A stretch of DNA of 64,000 nucleotides from [Flexibacter] sp. ATCC 35103 (GCF_001975985.1 NZ_MTQF01000006.1:1-64000); one strand, 5' to 3'. Shown: positions 8,531 to 17,985, counted from the first letter of the stretch. Notes: generated by a model not told the origin, from the letters alone. Numbers and translations are program-made.

Positions 8531-10051
8531 ATGAATACCACACTAATCAATGAAGAAGTCGCTGCAAAAGGACTTTTGCCTGAACAGGATTTGTATAAAG
8601 ACATTTTTCATCAAAATTCAGGTACTGAATATGCTCAGGCTGTAAAATTAGCACAAGAGCGTGTTTCTAATTTTCTTAAAAACAATAAAAAACCTTTTAG
8701 CGGCATCAGACCTGACGAAATCAGGTCAAAAGTCGAAGCTGTAGATTTTGCCTCTCCTCTGCCCGATTACGAAAGTCTGCTTGATGAAGTCGACGAACTT
8801 TATGTAAAACATGCCACGGCTTATCACCTTCCGGAATATATTGCACACTTAAATTGTCCTGTTGTAATCCCGGCATTGGCAGCCGAAGTTTTGATAAGTG
8901 CCATAAATTCTTCTCAGGATACGTATGATCAAAGTGCGGGCGGAACTTTTATGGAACGCAAACTTATAGACTGGACAAGTGAGCAAATTGGCTATACTAA
9001 AGGCGACGGAATCTTTACAGCCGGAGGTTCTCAAAGCAATTTAATGGGATTGCTTTTAGCCAGAGATTACTATTCTCTGGAATATCAAAAATGGAATATA
9101 AAACTGGACGGTCTTCCTCCGGATGCTTCAAAATTCAGAGTTTTTGTATCAGACAAAGCCCATTTTAGTAATCATAAAAATGCCTGGATTTTAGGACTTG
9201 GCGAACAAGCAATTGTACATGTTGGCGTGGATCAAAGATACCGCATGGATCCTGAAAAACTCGAAAAAGCAATTGCTCAGGAAATAGAAAAAGGTAATAT
9301 CCCAATTGCGATTACGGCAACTGCCGGCACTACAGATTTTGGAAACGTAGATCCCTTAAAAGCTATTGCTGATATTGCAAACCGCAATAATTTATGGCTT
9401 CATGTAGATGCTGCCTACGGTTGCGGACTATTACTGACCGAGAAACACAGACATCTTTTAAACGGAATTGAACTGGCAGATTCTGTAACGATCGATTATC
9501 ATAAATCATTTTTTCAGCCTATAAGCAGCAGCGCTTTTATTGTAAAAGACAAACTGCATCTTAATATTATCAAGCATCACGCTGATTATCTGAATCCAAA
9601 GGAGCAGAACTACGATGCACTTCCGGCGCAAATCAACAAATCGATTATACAAAGTACACGCCGTTTTGATGCGCTGAAACTTTGGTTTACGCTTCGCTAT
9701 TTGGGCAAAGAAAAACTAGGACAATTTACGGATACAATAATCGAAACAACCCAAAAAACTGCCGAAATTATTGAATCTGATGAAAACTTTGAGCTTTTAT
9801 GTCATTCAGATTTAGGCGTTTTAGTATTCAGATATCTGGATGGTCCGGCAGAATCTACCTCTTGCGAAGTGAACCAGTACATAAAAGAAAAACTCTTTTT
9901 TAGCGGAGAAGTTTTAGTCGCCAGCACAAAAGTAAACGGAGAATTCTATCTCAAGTTCACCATTTTTAATCCGCTTACAACCCTAAATGACATCAAAAAA
10001 ATACTTAACCTCATTAAACAAAACGGAAATGAATACCACAGACTTAACTAA
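8531..10051 (+). CDS. PLP-dependent group II amino acid decarboxylase (diamine supply for siderophore)
   Basis: This 506-aa fold-type I decarboxylase resembles L-2,4-diaminobutyrate and lysine decarboxylases of siderophore loci. The PLP-binding segment 'LHVDAAYGCGLLL' is followed by the Schiff-base lysine, Lys325, in 'DYHKSFFQP'. 'FTAGGSQSNLMGLLLARD' is the typical glycine-rich cofactor loop. It would release cadaverine, putrescine or 1,3-diaminopropane, to be N-hydroxylated and acylated by the next enzymes. No diaminobutyrate aminotransferase is present nearby, which makes lysine/cadaverine somewhat more likely (inference). Its 3' end overlaps the start of the next gene by 23 bp, indicating coupled translation. 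Confidence 0.88.
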   Translation: MNTTLINEEVAAKGLLPEQDLYKDIFHQNSGTEYAQAVKLAQERVSNFLKNNKKPFSGIRPDEIRSKVEAVDFASPLPDYESLLDEVDELYVKHATAYHLPEYIAHLNCPVVIPALAAEVLISAINSSQDTYDQSAGGTFMERKLIDWTSEQIGYTKGDGIFTAGGSQSNLMGLLLARDYYSLEYQKWNIKLDGLPPDASKFRVFVSDKAHFSNHKNAWILGLGEQAIVHVGVDQRYRMDPEKLEKAIAQEIEKGNIPIAITATAGTTDFGNVDPLKAIADIANRNNLWLHVDAAYGCGLLLTEKHRHLLNGIELADSVTIDYHKSFFQPISSSAFIVKDKLHLNIIKHHADYLNPKEQNYDALPAQINKSIIQSTRRFDALKLWFTLRYLGKEKLGQFTDTIIETTQKTAEIIESDENFELLCHSDLGVLVFRYLDGPAESTSCEVNQYIKEKLFFSGEVLVASTKVNGEFYLKFTIFNPLTTLNDIKKILNLIKQNGNEYHRLN

Positions 10052-12470
10052 TTTTCGCCAACTGGCAGAACAGGTAAATTTTAAATCCCTGATCAATTGT
10101 TACTGCAGGGAATTTAGTAATTGGAGCCGCTATGAAGGTATTCCCAAATACGACCAAACGCTGGCAGATTTTATGCAAACCATTAATCACAGCTTATTTC
10201 TGAGATTCGATTTTACCACGATTGGTCAGGAAGTTTTTGCTCCGCTCACTTATTTTTCTGAAAGCGGCGTTCATTCTTTTGGTTTTCCAATTGTATCGCG
10301 CACTCTTGCATCTGATGAATTCAGGGAAATAAACCCAATGGAATTTCTTGAACTTATCAGTAAATATGCTAAAACAGATTATCCTGATATCGATGCACTT
10401 CCTACTCAAAAACGTATGGAAAACAGTATCGATAATCTCGCGCTTTATCTGGAGCATTACAAAAACAGCGATCATTCTGCCAACAATGCCGAACAATCTT
10501 TTATAGAATCTGAGCAATCTTTGATCTTAGGACACACGGTTCATCCTTTGCCTAAAAGCAGAGAAGGTTTTACCAAAGACGAACTGCTGAAATATTCTCC
10601 TGAAACCGGAGGGAAATTTGGTTTACATTTTTTCCTGATTCATCCGGAAAATGTAATAGAAAAAAGTGCCGCAGACTATTTGATTACAGATCACCTGAGA
10701 GAAGAAATCGTAAAATGTGCAGATGCACATTCTAAAGAATTACTCGGTTTTTATTCCAATTATAAAGTAGTTCCTGTGCATCCTTGGGAAGCTAATTATT
10801 TATTAGATCAAAAGGAAGTTAAAGAAATGCAATCGAAGCAACTTCTTTTCAGTCTTGGAGAATTTGGACCTTCTTATACTGCAACATCATCTGTAAGAAC
10901 GGTTTATAATGAAGAAAGCGAATGGATGTATAAATTCTCTTTGCATGTAAAAATCACCAACTCTTTCCGTGTCAATTATCTCCATGAATTAAACCGTGGT
11001 TATGATGCGGCACAACTTATGAAGACCGATTGGGGAAAGGAAATTCAAAAAGAATATCCACAAATACAACTTATTACAGATCCGGCTTTTATTGCGGTTA
11101 CTTACGACGATAAAATTATCGATGGTTTTAGTACAAGCGTTCGTCAAAACCCTTTTCACGGCGCTAACTCCAGAAAAAATGTAACAATGGTTGCTTCTGT
11201 TTGTCAGGACGGCGTTCTGGGCGAATCACCAAGAATACTTAATCTGATCAATGAAGCTGCCAAAAGACAAGATGCATCTGTAACAGATACCGCCCTTTCA
11301 TGGTTTAAGCAATATCTAAATATTACCATAACGCCGCTTATTGGTATTTTTAATAAATACGGATTTGGATCTGAGTTTCATCAACAAAACATGCTGGTAG
11401 AATTTGATGAAGACCTTTTTCCGGCCAAACTTTATTTTAGAGACAATCAGGGTTATTTTTTCCGTCAGGGAAAAGTGGAAGAACTCGAAAGACTGATTCC
11501 TGATTTTGGTAAAGAAAGCAGATCGTTTATTGCCGAAAGCAGAATTATTGACTTCTGGGGATATTATCTTCTGGTAAACCACTTGTTTGGCGTAGTAAAT
11601 ATTCTGGGCAAAAATAAACTGGCCGACGAAACGACACTTCTTAACCTTATTTATGAAGCTCTTAAAAATGAAGAAGATATCGATACTACAGGTCTTGTAA
11701 GTCATTTTACCAATAGTGTAAAACTGGTTGTAAAAGGAAATCTGTTAACGAGTTTAAACAATATGGATGAAGCTAGTGCGCCAAGAACAAATCCTGCAGT
11801 TTATAAAAAATATCCTAACCCGCTAAACAAACATTTTTTCTCTAAAAAACTTATTAACCCAAAAGAGAATACGACCGTTTTCAGCCGTTTTTTCGAGAAA
11901 GAAAATGTAACTATAACCTTGCGTTCCGTAGATATTGATAAAGATATTGAGATGCTTCACGAATGGTTTCACCGTGAACACGCTTTGAAAATCTGGCAAA
12001 TGAACTGGCCAATTCGCGAAATCGAAGCTTTTTACAGAATGTTACTTCCTGGAGATCACGGGCATAGTTTTATTGGTGAAGCAAACGGCGTTCCTACTTT
12101 TAATATCGAAGTATATTGGGCAAGCCGTGACATTGTGGGCGATTATTATGATGTTCTGCCATCTGATTATGGAACACATCAATTTATCGCGCCAACAGAT
12201 CCAAAACTAAAATACGGATCACCAGCCACACAATCGATGATGGATTTTGTCTTTGGAGAACCAAAAGTAGGTAAAATGGTTGGCGAAGGATCTGTAGACT
12301 CGATCGCATCAATGATGAATAAAGCGCACGTAGGTTTTAAAATCGAAAAAGTAATCGAAATGCCTCATAAAAAAGCCAATCTTAACTTTTGTTACAGAGA
12401 ATGGTATTGGGCAAAATTTCCTGCAGCCAAAGATTTTCAGAATAATTCCGTTTCAGCACCCCAAGTTTAA
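10029..12470 (+). CDS. NIS siderophore synthetase fused to GNAT-type acyltransferase
   Basis: This 813-aa protein has two domains. Residues about 1-600 form an IucA/IucC-type NRPS-independent synthetase, with 'GHTVHPLPKSREGF', the ATP-site 'VPVHPWE', 'LHVKITNSFRVN', and 'FHQQNMLVE' followed by 'DNQGYFFRQG'. Residues about 625-805 form a siderophore acyltransferase of the IucB/RhbD type ('VTITLRSVDIDKDIEML', 'HEWFHREHALKIWQM', 'VGEGSVDSIASMM', 'NFCYREWYWAKF'). It would acylate the N-hydroxy-diamine and join it to citrate or a related acid. I chose the ATG at 10029; an earlier in-frame start (9987) lies deeper inside the decarboxylase gene and adds a basic tail with no counterpart. In many clusters these two functions are separate genes. 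Confidence 0.88.
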   Translation: MNTTDLTNFRQLAEQVNFKSLINCYCREFSNWSRYEGIPKYDQTLADFMQTINHSLFLRFDFTTIGQEVFAPLTYFSESGVHSFGFPIVSRTLASDEFREINPMEFLELISKYAKTDYPDIDALPTQKRMENSIDNLALYLEHYKNSDHSANNAEQSFIESEQSLILGHTVHPLPKSREGFTKDELLKYSPETGGKFGLHFFLIHPENVIEKSAADYLITDHLREEIVKCADAHSKELLGFYSNYKVVPVHPWEANYLLDQKEVKEMQSKQLLFSLGEFGPSYTATSSVRTVYNEESEWMYKFSLHVKITNSFRVNYLHELNRGYDAAQLMKTDWGKEIQKEYPQIQLITDPAFIAVTYDDKIIDGFSTSVRQNPFHGANSRKNVTMVASVCQDGVLGESPRILNLINEAAKRQDASVTDTALSWFKQYLNITITPLIGIFNKYGFGSEFHQQNMLVEFDEDLFPAKLYFRDNQGYFFRQGKVEELERLIPDFGKESRSFIAESRIIDFWGYYLLVNHLFGVVNILGKNKLADETTLLNLIYEALKNEEDIDTTGLVSHFTNSVKLVVKGNLLTSLNNMDEASAPRTNPAVYKKYPNPLNKHFFSKKLINPKENTTVFSRFFEKENVTITLRSVDIDKDIEMLHEWFHREHALKIWQMNWPIREIEAFYRMLLPGDHGHSFIGEANGVPTFNIEVYWASRDIVGDYYDVLPSDYGTHQFIAPTDPKLKYGSPATQSMMDFVFGEPKVGKMVGEGSVDSIASMMNKAHVGFKIEKVIEMPHKKANLNFCYREWYWAKFPAAKDFQNNSVSAPQV

Positions 12471-12477
12471 TTCATAA

Positions 12478-12487
12478 AAATACCACA
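12478..12487 (+). promoter_or_regulatory. Shared pre-start motif AAATACCACA
   Basis: Second instance of the AAATACCAC motif, immediately before the ATG of the N-monooxygenase gene; compare 8521-8530 and 13847-13856. Confidence 0.5.
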
Positions 12488-13837
12488 ATGAGTACAGAAA
12501 AAATATACTCCGTAATTGGCATCGGGATTGGTCCTTTCAATCTTGGACTTGCAGCACTTATAGAACCTGTTGAAGAACTATCGGCATTGTTTTTTGATCA
12601 GTCAGAAAGCTTCGACTGGCATCCTGGACTTATGTTGAATAACGCCACACTTCAGGTTCCGTTTTTAGGAGATTTGGTCACAATGGCGGATCCCACAAAT
12701 AAGTACAGCTTTCTTAATTATATCAAACAAAACAATCGTTTGTACAAATTTTATATTCGTGAAAACTTCTTTATTTACAGACGAGAATATAATGAATATT
12801 GCAAATGGGTCGCGGCACAATTGCAAAATTGCAAGTTCTCACACAAAGTAGTTTCGATCGATCATATTCATGGAGTTTACAAAATCATGGTCATTAATAC
12901 CCAGACTTGTATCACGACAACTTATCATGCAAACAAAATAGTTTTGGGTACCGGAACTTCTCCGCATATTCCTGAATTTATCGATCCTGAATTTCCAAAT
13001 GTGATTCATGCTTCAAAATACCTGAATTTTAAATCCCGTATCAATAAAAATGCATCTGTAACTATAATTGGTTCCGGACAAAGTGCTGCCGAAGTTTTCC
13101 GTGATCTCTTGCCTGAAACCGAAAATGGTTTGCAATTAAAATGGTTTACGCGTTCGTCTCACTTTTTCCCTTTGGATAATAAATCAAAACTAACGCTGGA
13201 GTTAACGTCTCCAGAATATGTAGACCATTTTCATAGTTTATCTCCTGAAAAAAGACAACAGCTTTTAGCCCGTCAACACGGACTTTATAAAGGAATCGAT
13301 CAGGAATTAATCAACGAAATCTTTGATAGTTTGTACGAAATGAGTTTAGAAGACAAATCGCTAAATGTCGAATTACGTTCGAATTTGCGCTTAACTTCAG
13401 TAAACGAAAACTCAGATGGTTCTTATTCTATGGATTTTGTTCACACAGAATTAGACCAGCCTTTTGAAGATCAAAGCGATTATCTTATTCTCGCAACAGG
13501 TTATAAATACAAAGAACCTTCTATTTTATCCGGAATCGAAAACAAGATAAACCGTTTAGAAAATGGATTATTTAATGTGCATCGAAATTATACTATCGAT
13601 AAAAACGGTACGGATATTTTTGTTCAAAATGCCGAGTTACACACGCATGGTCTTTCGACTCCTGATCTGGGAATGGGCGCTTACAGAAACTCGATCATCA
13701 TTAACCAACTTGCAAATCGTGAAGTGTATAAGGTCGAAAAACGAATTGCTTTTCAACAATTTGGTGTACAAAAAGCAACACAGGAATTGTCTGAAGCCAA
13801 TGTTTTGGAATTAATAAATGAGCAATTAAATAATTAG
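12488..13837 (+). CDS. Lysine/ornithine/diamine N6-monooxygenase (siderophore hydroxylase)
   Basis: This 449-aa flavin monooxygenase of the IucD/PvdA/RhbE family makes the N-hydroxylamine that becomes the hydroxamate ligand. The FAD motif 'GIGIGPFNLGLAAL' is at the N-terminus, with 'FHWHPG'-like 'FDWHPGLML' after it. The NADPH motif 'IIGSGQSAAEVFRDLL' is near residue 195, and the 'ATGYKYKEP' motif is near residue 340. The length fits the family. It lies 17 bp after the NIS-acyltransferase gene and 22 bp before the second NIS gene. Cadaverine, putrescine or diaminopropane from the upstream decarboxylase is the probable substrate. Confidence 0.92.
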   Translation: MSTEKIYSVIGIGIGPFNLGLAALIEPVEELSALFFDQSESFDWHPGLMLNNATLQVPFLGDLVTMADPTNKYSFLNYIKQNNRLYKFYIRENFFIYRREYNEYCKWVAAQLQNCKFSHKVVSIDHIHGVYKIMVINTQTCITTTYHANKIVLGTGTSPHIPEFIDPEFPNVIHASKYLNFKSRINKNASVTIIGSGQSAAEVFRDLLPETENGLQLKWFTRSSHFFPLDNKSKLTLELTSPEYVDHFHSLSPEKRQQLLARQHGLYKGIDQELINEIFDSLYEMSLEDKSLNVELRSNLRLTSVNENSDGSYSMDFVHTELDQPFEDQSDYLILATGYKYKEPSILSGIENKINRLENGLFNVHRNYTIDKNGTDIFVQNAELHTHGLSTPDLGMGAYRNSIIINQLANREVYKVEKRIAFQQFGVQKATQELSEANVLELINEQLNN

Positions 13838-13846
13838 ACCCTAATA

Positions 13847-13856
13847 AAATACCACT
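13847..13856 (+). promoter_or_regulatory. Shared pre-start motif AAATACCACT
   Basis: Third instance of the AAATACCAC motif, three bases before the ATG of the second NIS synthetase. The preceding CCCTAATA also resembles the CCCCTAAAT before the 8531 start, so the similarity extends for about 20 bases. Confidence 0.45.
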
Positions 13857-13859
13857 AGA

Positions 13860-15695
13860 ATGATAACCCCAGAAAACACATTCAAAGACGCACAGCATCT
13901 TAACGCAGTGATTTGGGATCAGGTAAATAGAAACCTGCTCGCCAAAAGTATCGCCGAATTAATTCGCGAAGATGTTGCTAAGCCGCAAATAATAGGCAAA
14001 GAAGATAATGGTCTTACCCATTTTATATTAGAAACAGACAAAGAGAATATTTATTACCGTTTTTCTGCCTATCCAAGATTTCTAAATTATTGGCATATTG
14101 TCAAGGAAAGCATTCATAAAATTGAAAATGAAGTAAAACTCGATCGCGTCGATGTACCCAATTTCTTTATCGAACTTCAGGAAACTTTTGGCATCAACTC
14201 TTTTACTTTGGCACATTATATCGAGGAATTGCTTCATACTTTATATGCTGATGCTTTTATTCATTCGAAACGTCGTTTATCAGCTTCAAAGTTGGCCGAT
14301 GCCGATTTTCAAACCATCGAACACAGTCTCGACGGTCATCCGTGGGTAATTGTAAACAAAGGCCGAATAGGTTTTGACTCTGAAGATTATGAGAATTACA
14401 CACCTGAATCCGGTCAAAAAACACAATTGGTTTGGATTGCTGCTCATAAAAACAGGGCAACTTTACGCTTACAAACTGATATGAATGAGCAGACTTTCTA
14501 TGAAGATGAAATAGGAACCGAAAAAATAGAAGTTTTTAAAAACAAGCTGATTCAGTCAAAAGTAAATCCGGAAGATTACATTTTTATTCCTGTGCATTTA
14601 TGGCAATGGCAGAATAAACTGGTTATGCAGTTTTCTCATGAGATTGCGTCTAAACATCTTATTCCGTTAGAATTAACAGAAGATATTTATAGTCCGCAAC
14701 AAAGTATTCGTACCTTTTTTAATCAGAGCAAACCCAATAAACATTACGTAAAAACGTCGATATCTATCTTAAACACAAGCCACATTAGAGGTTTGTGTCC
14801 CAAACAATTATCGATTGCCCCACGTCTTACGGAATATCTTAAAGACATTCTTAAAAAAGACGAGCACTTGCAAAAGATGGAAGTTGTGCTTTTAGGCGAA
14901 GTGGTTTCGGTTTCTTATACACATCCCAGTTATAGTAAAATTGTAAATCCGCCGTACCAATACAATGAATATTTAGGCGCGATGTGGCGCGAAAGTCCGG
15001 TAAATTCACTCAAACACGGAGAGAATCTAATGACAATGGCGGCACTATTATATGTAGACGATCATGGCAAAAGCCTTGTAGAAGAACTGATTATAAAATC
15101 TGGACTTTCTACAGAGCAATGGTTAAAAGCCTATATGAGAGCCTATCTTAAACCTGTGCTTCAAATTTATTACCAGCATTCGTTATGTATCGATCCGCAT
15201 GGGCAAAATGTGATTCTTATTCTAAAGGATTATGTACCAACCCGAATCGCTTTGCAGGATTTTGTGGGCGATATTTTGATTAACGAAGAAGGAAAGAAAA
15301 AGCTTCCGCAGGAATTTATCGATAATATGTTTGTGGCTTCTCCAAATCCTGAAAATGCGCCATTAACGATTCTTATTGCCGTTTTTGATGCATTTTTCAG
15401 ATACCTGAGTGATGTATTAATAACAACAGCAAACTATTCTGAAGTTTCTTTCTGGACTTGTGTTCACGATATTGTTTTAGAATATCAGGACGAACATCCT
15501 GAACTGCAGGATATGTTTGATAAATACAATTTATTCATTCCGGAGTTCAAACGCCTTATTTTCAATAGCCGCCGTTTGTATAATGGTTACGAAGAAACAG
15601 TTGGTTTTCCGCATATGAAAAAAAGTGGTTTTATTCCAAATCCGCTGCATCAACTAATCCATGAAGAAGCGTTAACAGAAAAAGAAAACTCATGA
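13860..15695 (+). CDS. IucA/IucC-family NIS siderophore synthetase
   Basis: This 611-aa ATP-dependent synthetase would condense the second hydroxamate arm. Family motifs visible are 'LDGHPWVIVNKGRIGF' (a variant of the usual HPxHPxxK), 'FIPVHLWQWQ', 'KTSISILNTSHIRG' and 'SLCIDPHGQNVILIL', with the C-terminal 'FDKYNLFIPEFKRLIFNSRRL'. It resembles the IucC/RhbF side of the family, which normally acts last and makes the bis-amide. Two NIS enzymes in one operon suggest a two-arm siderophore built on citrate, like schizokinen, arthrobactin or rhizobactin (inference). Its TGA overlaps the next ATG (ATGA), so translation of the exporter is coupled. Confidence 0.9.
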   Translation: MITPENTFKDAQHLNAVIWDQVNRNLLAKSIAELIREDVAKPQIIGKEDNGLTHFILETDKENIYYRFSAYPRFLNYWHIVKESIHKIENEVKLDRVDVPNFFIELQETFGINSFTLAHYIEELLHTLYADAFIHSKRRLSASKLADADFQTIEHSLDGHPWVIVNKGRIGFDSEDYENYTPESGQKTQLVWIAAHKNRATLRLQTDMNEQTFYEDEIGTEKIEVFKNKLIQSKVNPEDYIFIPVHLWQWQNKLVMQFSHEIASKHLIPLELTEDIYSPQQSIRTFFNQSKPNKHYVKTSISILNTSHIRGLCPKQLSIAPRLTEYLKDILKKDEHLQKMEVVLLGEVVSVSYTHPSYSKIVNPPYQYNEYLGAMWRESPVNSLKHGENLMTMAALLYVDDHGKSLVEELIIKSGLSTEQWLKAYMRAYLKPVLQIYYQHSLCIDPHGQNVILILKDYVPTRIALQDFVGDILINEEGKKKLPQEFIDNMFVASPNPENAPLTILIAVFDAFFRYLSDVLITTANYSEVSFWTCVHDIVLEYQDEHPELQDMFDKYNLFIPEFKRLIFNSRRLYNGYEETVGFPHMKKSGFIPNPLHQLIHEEALTEKENS

Positions 15696-17098
15696 AAGAA
15701 GCCATCTTAAAAACACGCTCTTTCTTTGGTCTTTTAAGGCGTTCTCTTGCCGGAACCGAAAGCAATTTTACCTCCGGCAGTATCAATAAAACCATCATTT
15801 TATTATCTGTACCAATGGTTGCAGAACTTTTGATGGAATCATTATTTGTATGTTCAAACCTTTTCTTTGTGAGTAGATTAGGTACAAACGCCATCTCGAT
15901 TGCAGGAGCAACGACAACTTTTATCACCTTTTGTTATTCGGTTTCAATAGGTTTGGGAATTGCAGCATCGGCAATGATTTCGAGACGAATTGGCGAGAAA
16001 AAGTTCAAAGCGGCAGGTCAGACAGCAATGCAGGTTATTTATGCAACCACACCAATTGCGATACTTATAAGTGTGGTTTGTGCCATATGGACCACAAATA
16101 TTATGAGTGCCATGGGACTTTCTGACGCTATGGTTCAGGAAGGAACAACTTACGGAATCGTTATGTTTGCGTCAAGCGGATTTCTGATCCTGCGCATTGT
16201 CATAAACGGAATATTCCGCGGTGCCGGAGATGCTTCTACCGCAATGAGAATCCTTTGGCTATCAAATGCACTAAACATTGTATTGTGCCCGATATTTATT
16301 TTTGGCTGGGGACCAATTCCCGCTTACGGATTATTAGGTGTGGGATTAGCCACTTTAATTGCCAGGGTAATTGGTGTACTTTATCAGGCATGGTTTCTTC
16401 TAAGACGCAAAACCGTCTTGAAAATAGGTTTGGCACAATTGGTATTTAATCTGGCCATTTTCAAAAGAGTCTTAAAACTCGCTTTTGGCGGAACGGTTCA
16501 GTTTATTATTCCGGCTTCGAGTTGGGTATTTATGATTAAGATTATGTCTCATTTTGGTCCCAACGCGTTGGCAGGATATATCTTAGCGCAAAGAGTAACT
16601 TCTATTGCGACAATGCCCGCCTGGGGATTAGGAAATGCAGCGGGAATATTAACCGGACAAAATCTGGGTGCCAAACAACCCGAAAGAGCCGAAAAATCAG
16701 TCTGGAGAGCAGGAATGCTAAACATGGGATTTCTGGTTTTAATTGGTATTTCGTGGATATTTCTTGCCGTTCCTGTTGTAAAAATCTTTACAGATATTCC
16801 GGAAGTGATCTCGTTTAGTACCAGATACATCCATTTTATTTCGATGGCGTATATTCTTTTGGGATATACCATGGTAATTTCAAGAGCGCTCAACGCCGCG
16901 GGAGAAGTAAAAGTGGTTACCTGGCTTTATATACTAATGTTTTATATCGTTCAGATTCCGCTTGCCTACGCCTTGGGAATATCGCTTGAACTGGGATCAA
17001 ATGGTGTTTTTACAGCCATCCTTGTATCTGAAATTGTATTGGCAGTTGCCTGTATAATTGTCTTTCGAAAAGGAAAATGGAAACATACTAAAGTTTAA
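15692..17098 (+). CDS. MATE-family efflux transporter (probable siderophore exporter)
   Basis: This 468-aa polytopic membrane protein belongs to the NorM/MATE family. It has about 12 hydrophobic segments, an N-terminal soluble start, 'SINKTIILLSVPMVAELLMESLF' in TM1 and the repeated half typical of the fold ('QRVTSIATMPAWGLGNAAGILTGQNLGA'). MATE pumps use Na+ or H+ gradients. Coupling to the upstream NIS gene by an ATGA overlap makes export of the finished siderophore the obvious role. It is the last gene of the tight operon; the next coding region is 452 bp away across a repeat-rich gap. Confidence 0.88.
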   Translation: MKEAILKTRSFFGLLRRSLAGTESNFTSGSINKTIILLSVPMVAELLMESLFVCSNLFFVSRLGTNAISIAGATTTFITFCYSVSIGLGIAASAMISRRIGEKKFKAAGQTAMQVIYATTPIAILISVVCAIWTTNIMSAMGLSDAMVQEGTTYGIVMFASSGFLILRIVINGIFRGAGDASTAMRILWLSNALNIVLCPIFIFGWGPIPAYGLLGVGLATLIARVIGVLYQAWFLLRRKTVLKIGLAQLVFNLAIFKRVLKLAFGGTVQFIIPASSWVFMIKIMSHFGPNALAGYILAQRVTSIATMPAWGLGNAAGILTGQNLGAKQPERAEKSVWRAGMLNMGFLVLIGISWIFLAVPVVKIFTDIPEVISFSTRYIHFISMAYILLGYTMVISRALNAAGEVKVVTWLYILMFYIVQIPLAYALGISLELGSNGVFTAILVSEIVLAVACIIVFRKGKWKHTKV

Positions 17099-17550
17099 AA
17101 AAAATGTTTCACGCAGATTTTAAAAAGATTTAAGCAGATGTGGGCAGATTATTATTTGAAATTAAACCTGTTGCAATCTTAATCTGCGTGAATATATATG
17201 TAACCCCGCTGGGGTTCATTAAACACGAATTCTGAATTTTCTATAGATATTACGTCCCTCTGGGACTGGTATTAGCTAAATAGCAGGCTCCAGCGGAGCT
17301 ATATAGTTATAGAAAAATCAGTTTCTATTAAAAGCTCCAGCGGAGCGATATGTTTATAGAAAATTCAGAATTCGTTTTTATGAAAGCTCCAGCGGAGCGA
17401 AATATTTATAGCCTCCAGCGGAGCGACATATCTATAGAAAATTCAGAATTCGTTTTTATGAAAGCTCCTGCGGAGCGATATATTTATAGTCATATTTTTA
17501 AACATCATCACATACAAATTTTAACACAATTTAATTTAAATAATAAAAAA
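17099..17550 (+). repeat. Repeat-rich intergenic region with five GCTCC-(A/T)-GCGGAGC palindromes
   Basis: Palindromes lie at 17287-17299, 17334-17346, 17386-17398, 17412-17424 (first base C) and 17464-17476. Two of the units share an almost identical 37-bp block, offset by 78 bp (starting 17355 and 17433), and an inverted version of part of it lies at 17223-17247. A separate inverted pair TTTCACGCAGATT / AATCTGCGTGAA is near 17105 and 17181. The same GCTCC palindrome recurs at 50218-50281. These are REP-like dispersed elements. They separate the biosynthetic operon from the carrier-protein gene, and no coding sequence is convincing here. Confidence 0.75.
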
Positions 17551-17793
17551 ATGAGTACAATAGAACAATTACACGGAGTATTTGCAAGAGCTTTTGAAAT
17601 TCCTGTTGAAGCAGTAAACGATGAATTAGAATATCAGGCTATTGCCGAATGGGATTCTATGAGTCATTTAGTTCTGGTTGAAGAACTGGAAAGTACTTAT
17701 AATATCTCGATAGAAATGGAAGATATCCTGGAAATGGGAAGTGTAGCAAAAATAAAAGATATCCTTAAAAAGTACGGATTCGAAATTAATTAG
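17551..17793 (+). CDS. Stand-alone acyl carrier protein
   Basis: This 80-aa acidic carrier protein has the 4'-phosphopantetheine attachment serine Ser36 in 'EWDSMSHLVLVEELE', followed by the helix 'IEMEDILEMGSVAKIKDIL' typical of ACPs. The ATG at 17551 is right after an A-rich stretch. An upstream in-frame start at 17350 would translate the palindromic repeats and is rejected. With the adenylating enzyme 260 bp downstream it forms an activation/carrier pair. This could load a fatty acyl group for the siderophore or serve another acylation pathway; the sequence does not say which. Confidence 0.85.
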   Translation: MSTIEQLHGVFARAFEIPVEAVNDELEYQAIAEWDSMSHLVLVEELESTYNISIEMEDILEMGSVAKIKDILKKYGFEIN

Positions 17794-17830
17794 AACAGGT
17801 CGTAAGACTTTTAATACATAGTTCGGGATT

Positions 17831-17985
17831 CCAATGCCATTAAGTTAAAGAAAGTTTTTTTAATACTGTATTGAATAAATCTCTCGCAAAGTCGCAAAGC
17901 ACAAAGAAATTCAACAAACTTGGCGACTTTGCGAGAAAATTTTGTACACGTAATTATCAAAAAAAGCGTCACTTAATGACATTGG
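17831..17985. repeat. Nested inverted-repeat element (155 bp)
   Basis: Outer arms CCAATGCCATTAAGT (17831-17845) and ACTTAATGACATTGG (17971-17985) match at 14 of 15 positions. Inner arms TCTCGCAAAGTCGC (17882-17895) and GCGACTTTGCGAGA (17922-17935) match perfectly. It contains no gene. It may be a miniature mobile element or a structured intergenic repeat between the carrier-protein and ligase genes. Confidence 0.6.

Noticed and set aside
9987..10028. Earlier start for the NIS-acyltransferase gene
   Set aside because: It lies inside the decarboxylase gene and adds a short basic tail only; the ATG at 10029 gives the usual family start.
17350..17550. Upstream extension of the acyl carrier protein
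   Set aside because: The extra residues are encoded by the palindromic GCTCC repeats and repeat themselves at the protein level; the ACP domain begins at 17551.
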